DNA of 64,000 bases. It comes from JAJEFO01 sp965209045 (GTDB lineage: Bacteria > Pseudomonadota > Alphaproteobacteria > Rhodobacterales > Rhodobacteraceae). The stretch spans positions 806,001 to 870,000 of the forward strand of contig CBDBPW010000002.1 of assembly GCA_965209045.1 (NCBI GenBank), written 5' to 3'. This document shows, in pieces, positions 15,521 to 23,839 of the stretch (positions are counted from its first letter, which is position 1; each line of letters opens with the position of its first letter). The notes under the pieces are model-generated. The model was not told the DNA's origin. It saw only the letters and a list, made by a program, of their open reading frames with translations, and made no database searches. The position numbers were made by a program, and so were the translations under genes.

Positions 15521-18070
15521 TCAAAACCGTTCCAGCAAACGCCTCAGGTAGTCACGTTCCTCTTCCGAGCGTTCCATTTCGCCAGAGCGGCGGCGCAGTT
15601 CGTCCAGGATCTCGCGGGCCCTTCGCTGGAGGTCATCGCCCTGCAGCAAATGCTCGTCTGTGCCGATCCGGCTCCCGCCACCGGTGTCGCGTCCCAGGGG
15701 ATCGCGGTTGGCACCGGGATTGTTCCAGCCATTGCCGGCACCCTGCTGGCCAGCCTGATTCTGGCCCTGCTGCGCCATCTGGTCGGCCAGATTGCGCATC
15801 CCCTCGCGCAAGGCCTCAATTGCATCAGCCTGGTCTTCCAGCGCGCCGGCGAAGTCATCGTTCCGGAGATCCTCTTCCGCCAAATCCATCGCGTCGCCGG
15901 CTCTTCCGAGCGATTCGCGAGCCGCGTCCCCGCCCGGAGTGCCGACACCCGGAAGGTTCTGCATCTGCCGGTTGAGTTCCTGCCGCAACGAGCGTTGACG
16001 GTCGGCAAGGCTTCTCTCGCCATCCCCTTGCGGCTGGCCCTGCTGGCCGCCTTGGCCCTGCTGCCCGCCCTCGCCGTGCCGCAGTCCTTCACCGTCGCTT
16101 CCTTCCCGCCCAAGGTTGCCAAGGGACCGGCCCGCCTGGCTGCCGCCACGCTGTTCCTGCAAGTCGCGAAACGCCTCGTCCGACAACCCTTGCTGCTCGC
16201 GCAGGGTCTCGGCCAATCCTTCCATTGCCTGCTGTCCGGGCGACGGCTGCCCGCGAGCGGCGAAGCTGTTCTCCATCATCCTGCGCAACTGCTCCAGGAG
16301 CTGCGCTGCCTCGGCCATGCGGCCCTGCTCCATCAGTTCCTGCAACCGGTCAAGGAGAGCATCCAGGTCCTGCGGACCAATCTCCATGGCTTCGCCTTCG
16401 GCGAGCTGCTGGTCCTGACCTTCTCCCTGCTGCTGCTCGGCAAGCTGGCGCAGGTAATCCTGAATCGCTTCTCTGAACTCCCGCATCAGGTCCGCGATCT
16501 CTTCATCGCTCGCGCCGTTTTGGATCGCCTCGGCAAGGCGATCCTCTGCCCGACGCAATCGTGCAAGGGCGTCCGAGAGATCGCCCTCCTCAATCTGCAC
16601 CGCAAGGTTCCAGAGCGCCTCCTCAAGTTCCTCGACGGATGGGTCATCCAGTCTGCCCAGCGAAGCCCTTGTCTCCAGGCGCCTGACAATGAACCGGAGC
16701 TTCATGAAGTCGGTGGCAGAGCGGAAGACGCCTTCCGGACTATGGGACACGGAACGCAGGACCTGCGCCACACGCCCAGCACTCTCCCTGTTCCAGAGGA
16801 GGTCGCGCCGCCCTTCGATGATCGCCTTGGCAAGGGGGTCGAAGAACCGCCGGCCCGGCAGGATCGTGGACTGCGGCCCGGACACCCCCTGCTGCCCGGC
16901 GTCGTCAAGTGCCGCCAGTTCCGCGCGAACGGGGAGATTGGCCCACGGATGGCGCGAAAAGTCGCCGATCACGGTTTCGGAGAATTCGGACCGGTCACCG
17001 GCAATTGTCAGCGGCAGTTCCAGCGTGACAGGTTCGCGCGGTTCGGGATCCAGCGCCAGCCCGTACCGGCGGTCGACATGGTCTTCGTCGAGGATCAGCT
17101 CGATCCACCCTCCGACGACCCCGTAGTCGTCACGGGCGGAAAAGGGCGCCTCCATGCGGCCACCCTCGCCGCGCGTGACTGGCCCGGCAAACTCTATTTC
17201 CGGCACGAGATCCGCCTCGGCTTGCATGGTCCATTCCCGACCGCCCGGTCCGTCGATCCTGATCTCGCCATCCTGGTTGATGTTGAAGCTCTGCGATGGA
17301 TCGCTTGCCGCAGGCACGTCCTTGGTCCGGCCCGAAACGGTTTCGTGCAGCGTCAGGTTTCCGACGCCTCCATATAGGCGGATCGTCACCAGGCTGCCTT
17401 GGGGAACCGCGAGCCAGGCTTGCGTGATGTCGTTGAGATAGAGGTTTGGCCGTCCGGTATAGTAAGGCGGCTCGACCCAACCCTCCCAAGACGATTCCAG
17501 GGCCATCGCCTGCTCGTCAAGCATGACCTCGCCCAGGGTTCCCACTTTCAGGAACGACCCGAACAACAGCCCGACCGCAAGGCAGAGCAGCGCGACGTAG
17601 CGAAGCCCGAACACGTCGAATCGGGACAGCCTGAGATCCGGCTGAACTGCCCGGGCCCCGTCCAGGCGTCTTGTCATGCGTCCGACATGGGTCTTCCAGA
17701 TCGCCTCGGATCCGGCGTCACCTGCACCAATGGCATGCCGGTCAGCCACGGCCGCGATCGGCCGGCCGGGCAAGGTCGCATCGAGCCGGTCAAGCGCTTC
17801 GCTCCGCCTAGGGAGCCTGAACCGGCGCACGGCAATGCCAAATGTCGCCATAGCCGCCAACAGTGCCAGAATTCCGACAGCCCACGCCGCTTCCAGCAAC
17901 AGGATCTCGTGCAATCCAAGCAGCAAAGCGGAACATGCAAAGAGCAGCACGGTCCAGAACGGCCAGAACGCGCGGGCAACGCGTTCAGCAAACAGGCCGG
18001 CCATGGTCAAGGCCAGCGGCCGCCTGAGCCGCTGCCCGACTTCCGGAGGCAGTTCGTCTTGACCGGCCAT
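15521..18070 (-). CDS. TIGR02302 / DUF4175 family membrane protein
   Basis: This 849-residue protein starts at ATG 18070, which has an AGGAAGGA site upstream; the ATG at 18118 would overlap lysA and has no such site. Two hydrophobic helices lie near the N-terminus and a third follows about 100 residues later. A large presumably periplasmic region comes next. The C-terminal third is very rich in Q, G and E, with repeated coiled-coil-like segments (for example LRRMMENSF, LRQELNRQMQ). The family is conserved in alphaproteobacteria, typically next to lysA as here (33 bases after lysA), but its function is unknown. A cell-envelope role is only an inference. Confidence 0.88.
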   Translation of the reverse strand: MAGQDELPPEVGQRLRRPLALTMAGLFAERVARAFWPFWTVLLFACSALLLGLHEILLLEAAWAVGILALLAAMATFGIAVRRFRLPRRSEALDRLDATLPGRPIAAVADRHAIGAGDAGSEAIWKTHVGRMTRRLDGARAVQPDLRLSRFDVFGLRYVALLCLAVGLLFGSFLKVGTLGEVMLDEQAMALESSWEGWVEPPYYTGRPNLYLNDITQAWLAVPQGSLVTIRLYGGVGNLTLHETVSGRTKDVPAASDPSQSFNINQDGEIRIDGPGGREWTMQAEADLVPEIEFAGPVTRGEGGRMEAPFSARDDYGVVGGWIELILDEDHVDRRYGLALDPEPREPVTLELPLTIAGDRSEFSETVIGDFSRHPWANLPVRAELAALDDAGQQGVSGPQSTILPGRRFFDPLAKAIIEGRRDLLWNRESAGRVAQVLRSVSHSPEGVFRSATDFMKLRFIVRRLETRASLGRLDDPSVEELEEALWNLAVQIEEGDLSDALARLRRAEDRLAEAIQNGASDEEIADLMREFREAIQDYLRQLAEQQQGEGQDQQLAEGEAMEIGPQDLDALLDRLQELMEQGRMAEAAQLLEQLRRMMENSFAARGQPSPGQQAMEGLAETLREQQGLSDEAFRDLQEQRGGSQAGRSLGNLGREGSDGEGLRHGEGGQQGQGGQQGQPQGDGERSLADRQRSLRQELNRQMQNLPGVGTPGGDAARESLGRAGDAMDLAEEDLRNDDFAGALEDQADAIEALREGMRNLADQMAQQGQNQAGQQGAGNGWNNPGANRDPLGRDTGGGSRIGTDEHLLQGDDLQRRAREILDELRRRSGEMERSEEERDYLRRLLERF

Positions 18071-18102
18071 GGATCCCGGTTCCTTCCTGGGGCAGGGCTT
18101 GC

Positions 18103-19374
18103 CTACCCCTTGAGCCATGCCGGGATGATATCGCGATCGATCATTTCGTCAAATGTCGGCCGCGGCCTGACCACGGCAAACCGGCTTTCGCTGACCAGCA
18201 CCTCGGGAACAAGGGGCCTGGAATTGTACTCCGATGCCATCACGGCCCCATAGGCGCCCGCCGAGCGGAACACAACGAGATCTCCTTCAACGACAGGCGG
18301 CATTTCCCGTCCACGCGCAAAGGTGTCTCCGGTTTCGCAAACGGGACCCACCACGTCGTACGTTGCCTGCTCGGCATCCGGAGAGGGCTCGTTCACGGGC
18401 ACAATTTCGTGATGAGCGCCGTACATCGCAGGGCGCACCAGATCGTTCATCGCGGCATCGAGAATCAGGAATTCGCGATCCTGGCCGGTCTTGACGAACA
18501 AGACCCCAGCAACCAGCAGCCCGGCGTTCCCGGCAATCAGGCGCCCGGGCTCGATCTCGATTTCGCAATCCAGATCCCCGACGGTACGCCTGATCACGTC
18601 GCAGTACTCGATCGGAAGCGGCGGTGCGGCACTCGATCTCTCGTAGGGAATCCCCAAACCGCCCCCGAGATCCAGGCGCCGGATGTCGTGTCCGTCGGAC
18701 CGCAGGACGCGGGCCAGTTCCGCCACCTTCTCGTAGGCTCGCCCGTAGGGACCAAGATCCGTCAGTTGCGAGCCGATATGGACGTCTATGCCCGCAACGT
18801 CCAGGCCCGGCAGGTCGGCGGCCTCCGCATAGATCTCGCGCGCACGGTTGATCGGAACGCCGAACTTGTTCTCGGACCTGCCAGTGGCGATCTTCTCGTG
18901 AGTCCGCGCATCCACGTCGGGATTGATCCGAATGGCTATTGGCGCAGTCACTCCAAGCCGAACGGCAACCTCGGAAAGCCTCCGCAGTTCGGGCTCGCTC
19001 TCCACATTGATCTGCCGGACGCCGCCGGACAGTGCCAGTTCCATTTCGTCAGCAGTCTTGCCCACGCCGGAGAAGACGATTCGCTCGCCCGGGAAGCCCG
19101 CCGCGACCGCCCTTAGGTACTCGCCGCCCGACACGACATCCACACCCGCTCCAAGCCGGGCCATCACCGTGAGCACAGCCTGGTTCGAGTTCGCCTTCAT
19201 GGCGTAGCAGACAAGGTGGTCCATGCCGGCCATGCCTTCGTCGAACAGACGGTAATGCCGCTCCAGCGTCGCCGTCGAATAGACGTAGAACGGCGTCCCT
19301 ACCTCCGCCGCGATCTCTGGCAGGGGCACGCCCTCGGCGCACAGGACGCCGTCGCGATAGTGAAAATGGTCCAT
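18103..19374 (-). CDS. lysA: Diaminopimelate decarboxylase
   Basis: This 423-residue fold-III PLP enzyme converts meso-diaminopimelate to L-lysine, the last step of lysine synthesis. K60 in CYAMKANSN forms the Schiff base. HIGSQL, the glycine-rich phosphate-binding segment GGGLGIPY, and the partner-subunit cysteine in GPVCETGDTFA are present. The start at ATG 19374 (MDHFHYRDG) matches the family; the frame is open to 19398. lysA and the TIGR02302 gene form an operon. An ISAs1-type element is inserted 74 bases upstream of the start, so the native promoter or read-through from argH is probably disrupted. Confidence 0.95.
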   Translation of the reverse strand: MDHFHYRDGVLCAEGVPLPEIAAEVGTPFYVYSTATLERHYRLFDEGMAGMDHLVCYAMKANSNQAVLTVMARLGAGVDVVSGGEYLRAVAAGFPGERIVFSGVGKTADEMELALSGGVRQINVESEPELRRLSEVAVRLGVTAPIAIRINPDVDARTHEKIATGRSENKFGVPINRAREIYAEAADLPGLDVAGIDVHIGSQLTDLGPYGRAYEKVAELARVLRSDGHDIRRLDLGGGLGIPYERSSAAPPLPIEYCDVIRRTVGDLDCEIEIEPGRLIAGNAGLLVAGVLFVKTGQDREFLILDAAMNDLVRPAMYGAHHEIVPVNEPSPDAEQATYDVVGPVCETGDTFARGREMPPVVEGDLVVFRSAGAYGAVMASEYNSRPLVPEVLVSESRFAVVRPRPTFDEMIDRDIIPAWLKG

Positions 19375-19438
19375 CCGTGCTTCCTCGAGACCCGGCAACT
19401 CGTCATATCAGATGCGCGTCACGGCGCAACATTCGACC

Positions 19439-19448
19439 GGATTGGGAC
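19439..19448. repeat. Target-site duplication, left copy
   Basis: The 10-base sequence GGATTGGGAC immediately abuts the left inverted repeat of the ISAs1-type element and is exactly repeated at 22721-22730. Duplications of 8-10 bp are usual for this family. Confidence 0.8.
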
Positions 19449-19547
19449 CAGGGCAATCGCGTTTGAAGGAGTTCCCTGAAGAGTCCCCCTTGGCTTTTCC
19501 GTGACTGCGTGATTCGCTGTTGGAAAACAACAGCCTGAGGCAGGACA

Positions 19548-20606
19548 ATGCAGGACTTCGGACGAATCTTCGACGGGGTGGAAGACCCCCGCACCAGCAA
19601 TGCGACCCGTCACGACCTCCATGAAATGCTGATGATCGCGCTCCTTTGCATGATCTGCGGCGGCCAGACATGCACCGACATGGAGCTTTTCGGGCGCTCG
19701 AAGGAGGCGTTCCTCCGCCGTTTCATGAAGCTCGGGCACGGCATCCCGAGCCACGACGCCTTTTCGAGCCTGTTCAGGGTTCTCGACCCCGAATGCCTGC
19801 AGCGGGTTCTCGTCCGCCTTGCCTCGGACTGGGTCGGGCGGCTTGGGCCGGACGTGATCGCGATCGACGGCAAGGCGTTGCGGCGGTCCTTCGAGGACGC
19901 CTCGAGGCGCTCGCCGCTGCATGTCGTCAACGCCTTCGCCGCCGGCGCGCGCCTGACGCTCGGCCAGGTCCGGGTGGACGGCAAGTCGAACGAGATCACG
20001 GCGATGCCGGCGCTCCTGGAGCTTCTCGACGTCAAGGGCATGACGGTGACCGCCGACGCGATGCACACGCAGCGGGACACGGCGAAGCGGGTCACGGAGG
20101 CCGGAGGCAGCTACGTCCTGGCGCTGAAGGGCAACCAGGAGACGCTTCACGACGACGTCCGGCTCCACATGGCGGACCCGGAAAACGCCGGAAAGATGTT
20201 GCGTTTCAGCGACGTGGACAAGGGCCACGGCCGCATCGAGACCCGGGAGGCGGCCGTCTGCCACGACGTCGACACGCTGCAGGACCTGCATCACTGGCCC
20301 GGCCTGCAGGCCGTCGGGAAGGTCACCGCAACGCGGGAGACCAAGGGGGAGCGGAGCACGGAGGCCCGCTTCTTCCTGCTCAGCGAAACGCTTGGTCCGG
20401 AGCAGTTCCTGAAGACTGTGCGCGCGCACTGGGCGGTGGAAAACTCGCTCCACTGGGTCCTGGATGTGACCATGGGGGAGGACGGCCTTCGAAACCGGAA
20501 GGACAACGGTCCCGAGAACCTGGCGATGATGCGGAAGCTGGCGCTGAACCTGGCGCGGCTGACCGATGGCGGGAGAGTGACGTCGATGCGCGGAAAGCTC
20601 TTATGA
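19548..20606 (+). CDS. ISAs1 family transposase
   Basis: This 352-residue DDE transposase begins MQDFGRIFDGVEDPR, matching the N-terminal DUF4372-like region of the ISAs1 family. Likely catalytic residues are D in VIAIDGKALR (about 104), D in VTADAMHTQ (about 169) and E in HWAVENSLHWVLDV (about 300). The frame is intact with no stop or frameshift and ends 2.1 kb before the right inverted repeat. The gene starts 99 bases inside the left end. It may still be active, but separation from its normal right end by the IS110 insert could impair movement. Confidence 0.93.
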   Translation: MQDFGRIFDGVEDPRTSNATRHDLHEMLMIALLCMICGGQTCTDMELFGRSKEAFLRRFMKLGHGIPSHDAFSSLFRVLDPECLQRVLVRLASDWVGRLGPDVIAIDGKALRRSFEDASRRSPLHVVNAFAAGARLTLGQVRVDGKSNEITAMPALLELLDVKGMTVTADAMHTQRDTAKRVTEAGGSYVLALKGNQETLHDDVRLHMADPENAGKMLRFSDVDKGHGRIETREAAVCHDVDTLQDLHHWPGLQAVGKVTATRETKGERSTEARFFLLSETLGPEQFLKTVRAHWAVENSLHWVLDVTMGEDGLRNRKDNGPENLAMMRKLALNLARLTDGGRVTSMRGKLL

Positions 20607-21215
20607 GCCCCCTCCTGTCAAGCACTTTTTCGCCATCTGCCTTCCCCTCCCTAAAATCCATAAAAAAGTGGTTGTTGTTGCTGTCCTGTGGATCTGTGGG
20701 CGAGAGGCCCGCGAGTGTGGGCAACGCGGTGGGCGACGCCCTGGCGTCGTCCACGGCTTGTCCACACGTCCCGAGAGGGCGTGGGCCGGCCCGAAGGGCT
20801 CGTCCACAAATCCACAGGACCGTCCCGGATCGCGCCAAGAACGAGGCCCGGGCATTCCCTTCCAGGCAGCAACCACCCAGCGCAGCGGCCCTGCCGTGCC
20901 GTCACATTGTTCTTCTCCCTGTTGTCAGGACGGCTCGGCGCCGCTCGGGGGATGTTCCAGGCAGAACGTCGCGGTTCCTCGGCGCGCTCAACGACGCGTC
21001 CATACTCTTATCCGGTTCGGTTGGCCGGCGCTTGCCGGCCCCGTGACCATGATGCCCAATTCGGGCGATGCGACGTTCCGGGAGGCGGGACCCATCTGAA
21101 AGAACGGTGCCGCAGCCTGCGGCGAACCAAGCTTTCCGCCGGTCACACGCCTTGCCCGGGTTCCCCGGAGGCCCCGTCGGGCCGCCCGGGTGTCCAGGTG
21201 TCCGGTGTCCTCCTC
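20607..21215. other. Noncoding interior of the nested transposon
   Basis: About 600 bases lie between the two convergent transposase genes. The stretch contains the 138-bp imperfect palindrome described separately and no supported gene. Part of it is probably the end of the ISAs1 element and part the 3' noncoding end of the IS110-family element. In IS110 elements one noncoding end encodes a structured bridge RNA. Confidence 0.45.
20683..20820. repeat. 138-bp imperfect palindrome with TGTGGA/TCCACA motifs
   Basis: The outer arms 20683-20704 and 20799-20820 are inverted repeats matching at 20 of 22 positions (GTCCTGTGGAT at the outer end). The inner arms also pair: GTGTGGGCAA with the complement of TTGTCCACAC, and GACGCC with GGCGTC around a centre at 20741/20742. 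The whole unit could fold as one long bulged hairpin. The motifs resemble DnaA boxes (TTGTCCACA at 20759-20767 differs from TTATCCACA at one base). Its role is unknown; candidates are a transposon-end structure, a structured RNA or a small miniature element. Confidence 0.65.
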
Positions 21216-22487
21216 TCAGGCCCGCGACAGGACGGCGCCCTCCGGCACCAGCCCGGCGCTGACGTATCTCCATAGCGCAACCAGCAGCTTGCGCGCCAGC
21301 GCCACGATCCCGCGCTTCCGGGAGCGCCCGTCACGGGCGCTGACATACTCCCGGAACCATTTCGACAGCGCGCTGTCCGGCTGGAACTGCAGCCAGCGCC
21401 AGGCCATCTGAACCAGGTGCTTGCGCAGCAGCGGGCTGCCCGCCTTGCTGATTCCCTGGTCGCGGTCGATGCCGCCGCTCGCGAAGGGAACAGGCGCCAG
21501 TCCCGCCAAGCTGGCCAGCTCGCGGCGGTTCCGGAAGTCCCGGTAGAACAGTTCGGTGTCCAGGAGCAGCGCGTCGTTTGGTCCGATCCCGCGCAGCCGA
21601 ACCAGCGCGGCCGCGAAGTGCGCGCGATCCGGAGCCGGATCCGACGTCCCCGCGGCCTCCGTCACGCCTTCCGTCCCGATCCCGTCGGGCGCCTCCTGCG
21701 CCGAAGACTCCGCATCCCCGCCGTCCTGCGCCGGAAGGCGGTCAAGCGCCTCCCGCGACGCCTTCAGCGCCGCCGCCTTCTCCGCCTCGACCGTCTTCAG
21801 CTCGGCGACGGCCAGTTCCAGCCGGTCGAGGATGCCGTGGATCTCGGCCAGGAGCCGCGGCTGCAGTTCCGTGCCGTAGGCGGTCTCGAGCCCGTCGAGG
21901 CGGGCGCGGAACCCTTTCCCGGCCGGATCCCCGATGGACACGCCGTGCAGCCGGAGCAGCGCGGCGATCGAGTTCGCGAGCCGCAGCCGCTCCTTCACCA
22001 GGCGCTCCCGCCGGCGCAGAAGCCGCTTCGCGTCCTCCTCCTCGACCGTCGGGATCCGGACCGGCGACATCGCGTCACGGTCGCCTCCGTCCCAGGCCCG
22101 GAGCGCACGGACCATCTTGCGGGCGTCGATCCGGTCCGTCTTCGCTCGCCTTTTCTTCCGCACGACCTCGAGGCTCGCCGGATCGCAGATCACGACGTCG
22201 ATCTCCGGCGCGTGCTCGCCGAGCCACCGCGCCAGCCAGAAACCCTCGAATCCAGCCTCGTAGGTCAGCAGCACCCGGGACGGCCCGTCGGCGCCGGCGC
22301 GGGCATTCCCGATCTTCTCCAGAAGGCCCGCCGTGTCGGCCGGCGCCAGCTTGTGCATCCCGACCTTGTCCGGCTGTTCGGGGTCGCCGATCCCGAGGAC
22401 CCATGACGTCCCGCTCACTTCCAGAGCGACGTACAGCGTGCTAACCTCGCCCATGGAAGGGGCCACGTCGTTCAGCTCTTTCGACAT
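21216..22487 (-). CDS. IS110 family transposase
   Basis: This 423-residue protein has an N-terminal RuvC-like DEDD domain (YVALEVSG, E in LLTYEAGFEG, and DRIDARK) and a C-terminal Transposase_20 domain with the serine-containing GISKAGSPLLRK motif used for strand exchange. A low-complexity acidic/alanine-rich linker lies at about 255-285, which makes the protein longer than the typical 300-400 residues. Start ATG 22487 has an AAGGAG site 6-7 bases upstream; the open frame extends to 22511. The frame is intact. The first acidic position is Glu (ALEVS) rather than Asp, as in one known subgroup of the family. Confidence 0.92.
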   Translation of the reverse strand: MSKELNDVAPSMGEVSTLYVALEVSGTSWVLGIGDPEQPDKVGMHKLAPADTAGLLEKIGNARAGADGPSRVLLTYEAGFEGFWLARWLGEHAPEIDVVICDPASLEVVRKKRRAKTDRIDARKMVRALRAWDGGDRDAMSPVRIPTVEEEDAKRLLRRRERLVKERLRLANSIAALLRLHGVSIGDPAGKGFRARLDGLETAYGTELQPRLLAEIHGILDRLELAVAELKTVEAEKAAALKASREALDRLPAQDGGDAESSAQEAPDGIGTEGVTEAAGTSDPAPDRAHFAAALVRLRGIGPNDALLLDTELFYRDFRNRRELASLAGLAPVPFASGGIDRDQGISKAGSPLLRKHLVQMAWRWLQFQPDSALSKWFREYVSARDGRSRKRGIVALARKLLVALWRYVSAGLVPEGAVLSRA

Positions 22488-23125
22488 CGTTGATCTCCTT
22501 TCGCTCGGCAAGGGGTTGTGCTGAAACGGCCCCTTGCCACCATATGTTGATGTCCGGACGCCCCTTTGGACCGAATCATCTCCAAGGGCAATTCCCGACC
22601 TGGCTCATGGCATCTGAAAAAGGCCGGCTGGGACGACGGCTTCTTGCTGAAACTCCTCCGTTCCGCAGCAAGCCTCGCACCGACTCTCGAAACCGACAAA
22701 ATCCAAACGCGATAGCCCTGGGATTGGGACCAGGTTGCAGGTCTTGCGGGAGTGGCCCGACTTCAGAAGCCCGACGGATTTCTTGACTGAATTGACGTGT
22801 TTCGGTGCAGAGAGCGCCTTGCTTTCAAGGGCCCGACCTCTTCGAGGTTGCATGTGGTGCCGACCTGCCCCCTTGATCTGGGGATCGCCGCGGCGGAATC
22901 CCTGTCCAGGTTCGTGCCCTGCTGACAGAAGGCGCGTCGCACCTCTCTTCGTTACGGCGTGCCGTCCGCTGCCCTTCGGGCACCGTGTAGTGCCGACCAT
23001 TAGGGGCCGGGTCCTGGAATATCAATGAGTTACGGGCTTCGTGACCCGCGAGTTGCGGAAGTCGGGCCAGCATCCGCAACGGGAAATCGTTGGACATCCG
23101 ACCTGTCCGGCAAGAAGGTCAGGCC
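22488..23125. other. Right part of the nested transposon and flank, no gene
   Basis: The first 233 bases (22488-22720) are the 5' noncoding region of the IS110-family gene plus the right end of the ISAs1 element. The rest (22731-23125) is chromosomal flank before the OsmC gene. No protein family is recognised. The IS110 5' noncoding region is a candidate location for a bridge RNA, which is not demonstrated by sequence alone. Confidence 0.45.
22721..22730. repeat. Target-site duplication, right copy
   Basis: This exact copy of GGATTGGGAC directly follows the right inverted repeat. Together with the left copy at 19439-19448 it fixes the outer borders of the element to the base and shows that they have not been rearranged since insertion. 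Confidence 0.8.
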
Positions 23126-23575
23126 ATGCATGAGCACACAGCCTCGATTCGCTGGAATTGCGAGGGCGACTTTGCGCGTGGCCGCTACTCCCGGTCCCAT
23201 GACTGGAGCTTTGACGGCGGTGCCGTCATCCGCGCCTCGGCATCACCGCTTTCTGTCCCGCTCCCCTTTTCCGACGCTGCCGCGATCGATCCGGAAGAAG
23301 CCTTCGTGGCCGCGGTCGCGTCATGTCACATGCTCTGGTTTCTCGATCTCGCGCGGCAAGCCAAGTTGCAGGCCGTGTCCTATCGCGATGCGGCCGTCGG
23401 CCATATGGAAGGTGCACCGCATCCCTGGATCACCCGTGTCGATCTCCATCCCGAGACCGTCTGGACGGGAACGGTCCCGGATCCCTGGAGAGTCCGTGAG
23501 CTCCATCATGCCGCCCACGAGCGCTGCTTCGTAGCCAACTCGAAAAGATCGGATGTCGTGGTTCACCTGCCGTGA
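23126..23575 (+). CDS. OsmC family peroxiredoxin-like protein
   Basis: This 149-residue protein starts at ATG 23126, behind an AAGGTCAGG run; an upstream in-frame ATG at 23090 adds 12 residues without family support. OsmC-fold proteins reduce organic hydroperoxides with two cysteines. Both are present: C67 in VASCHMLWF and C134 in HERCFVANS, along with E58 (DPEEAF), which interacts with the catalytic pair. The protein is cytoplasmic and forms dimers in the family. It stands alone between the transposon and argH, with no regulator nearby. Confidence 0.9.
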   Translation: MHEHTASIRWNCEGDFARGRYSRSHDWSFDGGAVIRASASPLSVPLPFSDAAAIDPEEAFVAAVASCHMLWFLDLARQAKLQAVSYRDAAVGHMEGAPHPWITRVDLHPETVWTGTVPDPWRVRELHHAAHERCFVANSKRSDVVVHLP

Positions 23576-23839
23576 CGTGCCGCGCTACGGACCCCCGCAT
23601 TTCTCGAGCTCCAGCGAAACGGGAGCAATGCGGCCGCTGCGGCAAGACTGGCCGACCAGGAAGACTCCGGACTGGATCGGGCGTCGGGCCACCGCGCGCT
23701 CGTCAGAGCCTGCCGACAATTCCGATCCTTGCCTCGCCCCCCATGTTGACGCTTTGCCCTTTTTGGTGGGGCGGGCCATCAACGCCGCATGCGCCGAGTG
23801 CAAGAACGACGAGAAGTTGCGCAAGCCGCGTCCATCCGC

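Larger units (their letters stand above)
19449..22720. mobile_element. ISAs1-type element interrupted by an IS110-family element
   Basis: The 3,272-bp unit is bounded by 17-bp inverted ends (19449-19465, CAGGGCAATCGCGTTTG, and the complement of 22704-22720, differing at one position) and flanked by perfect 10-bp direct repeats. It holds an ISAs1-family transposase gene on the plus strand and an IS110-family transposase gene on the minus strand. An uninterrupted ISAs1 element is about 1.2-1.4 kb, so roughly 1.9 kb of extra DNA lies between the ISAs1 gene and its right end. The simplest reading is an IS110-type insertion inside the ISAs1 element. The exact inner junctions are not resolved. Confidence 0.8.

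Noticed and set aside
15383..17377. 664-codon plus-strand frame
   Set aside because: Antisense to the TIGR02302-type gene. Its apparent leucine-rich segments mirror the Q/E-rich repeats of the real gene.
20683..20820. Replication origin suggested by DnaA-box-like motifs
   Set aside because: The motifs are arms of one palindrome inside a transposon, only one is within a single mismatch of the consensus, and there is no AT-rich unwinding region or replication gene nearby.
21216..22487. Inactivated IS110 transposase because the first catalytic Asp is Glu
   Set aside because: The ALEVS-type start with Glu is seen in a recognised subgroup of the family, and the other acidic residues and the serine motif are intact, so this is not evidence of inactivation.
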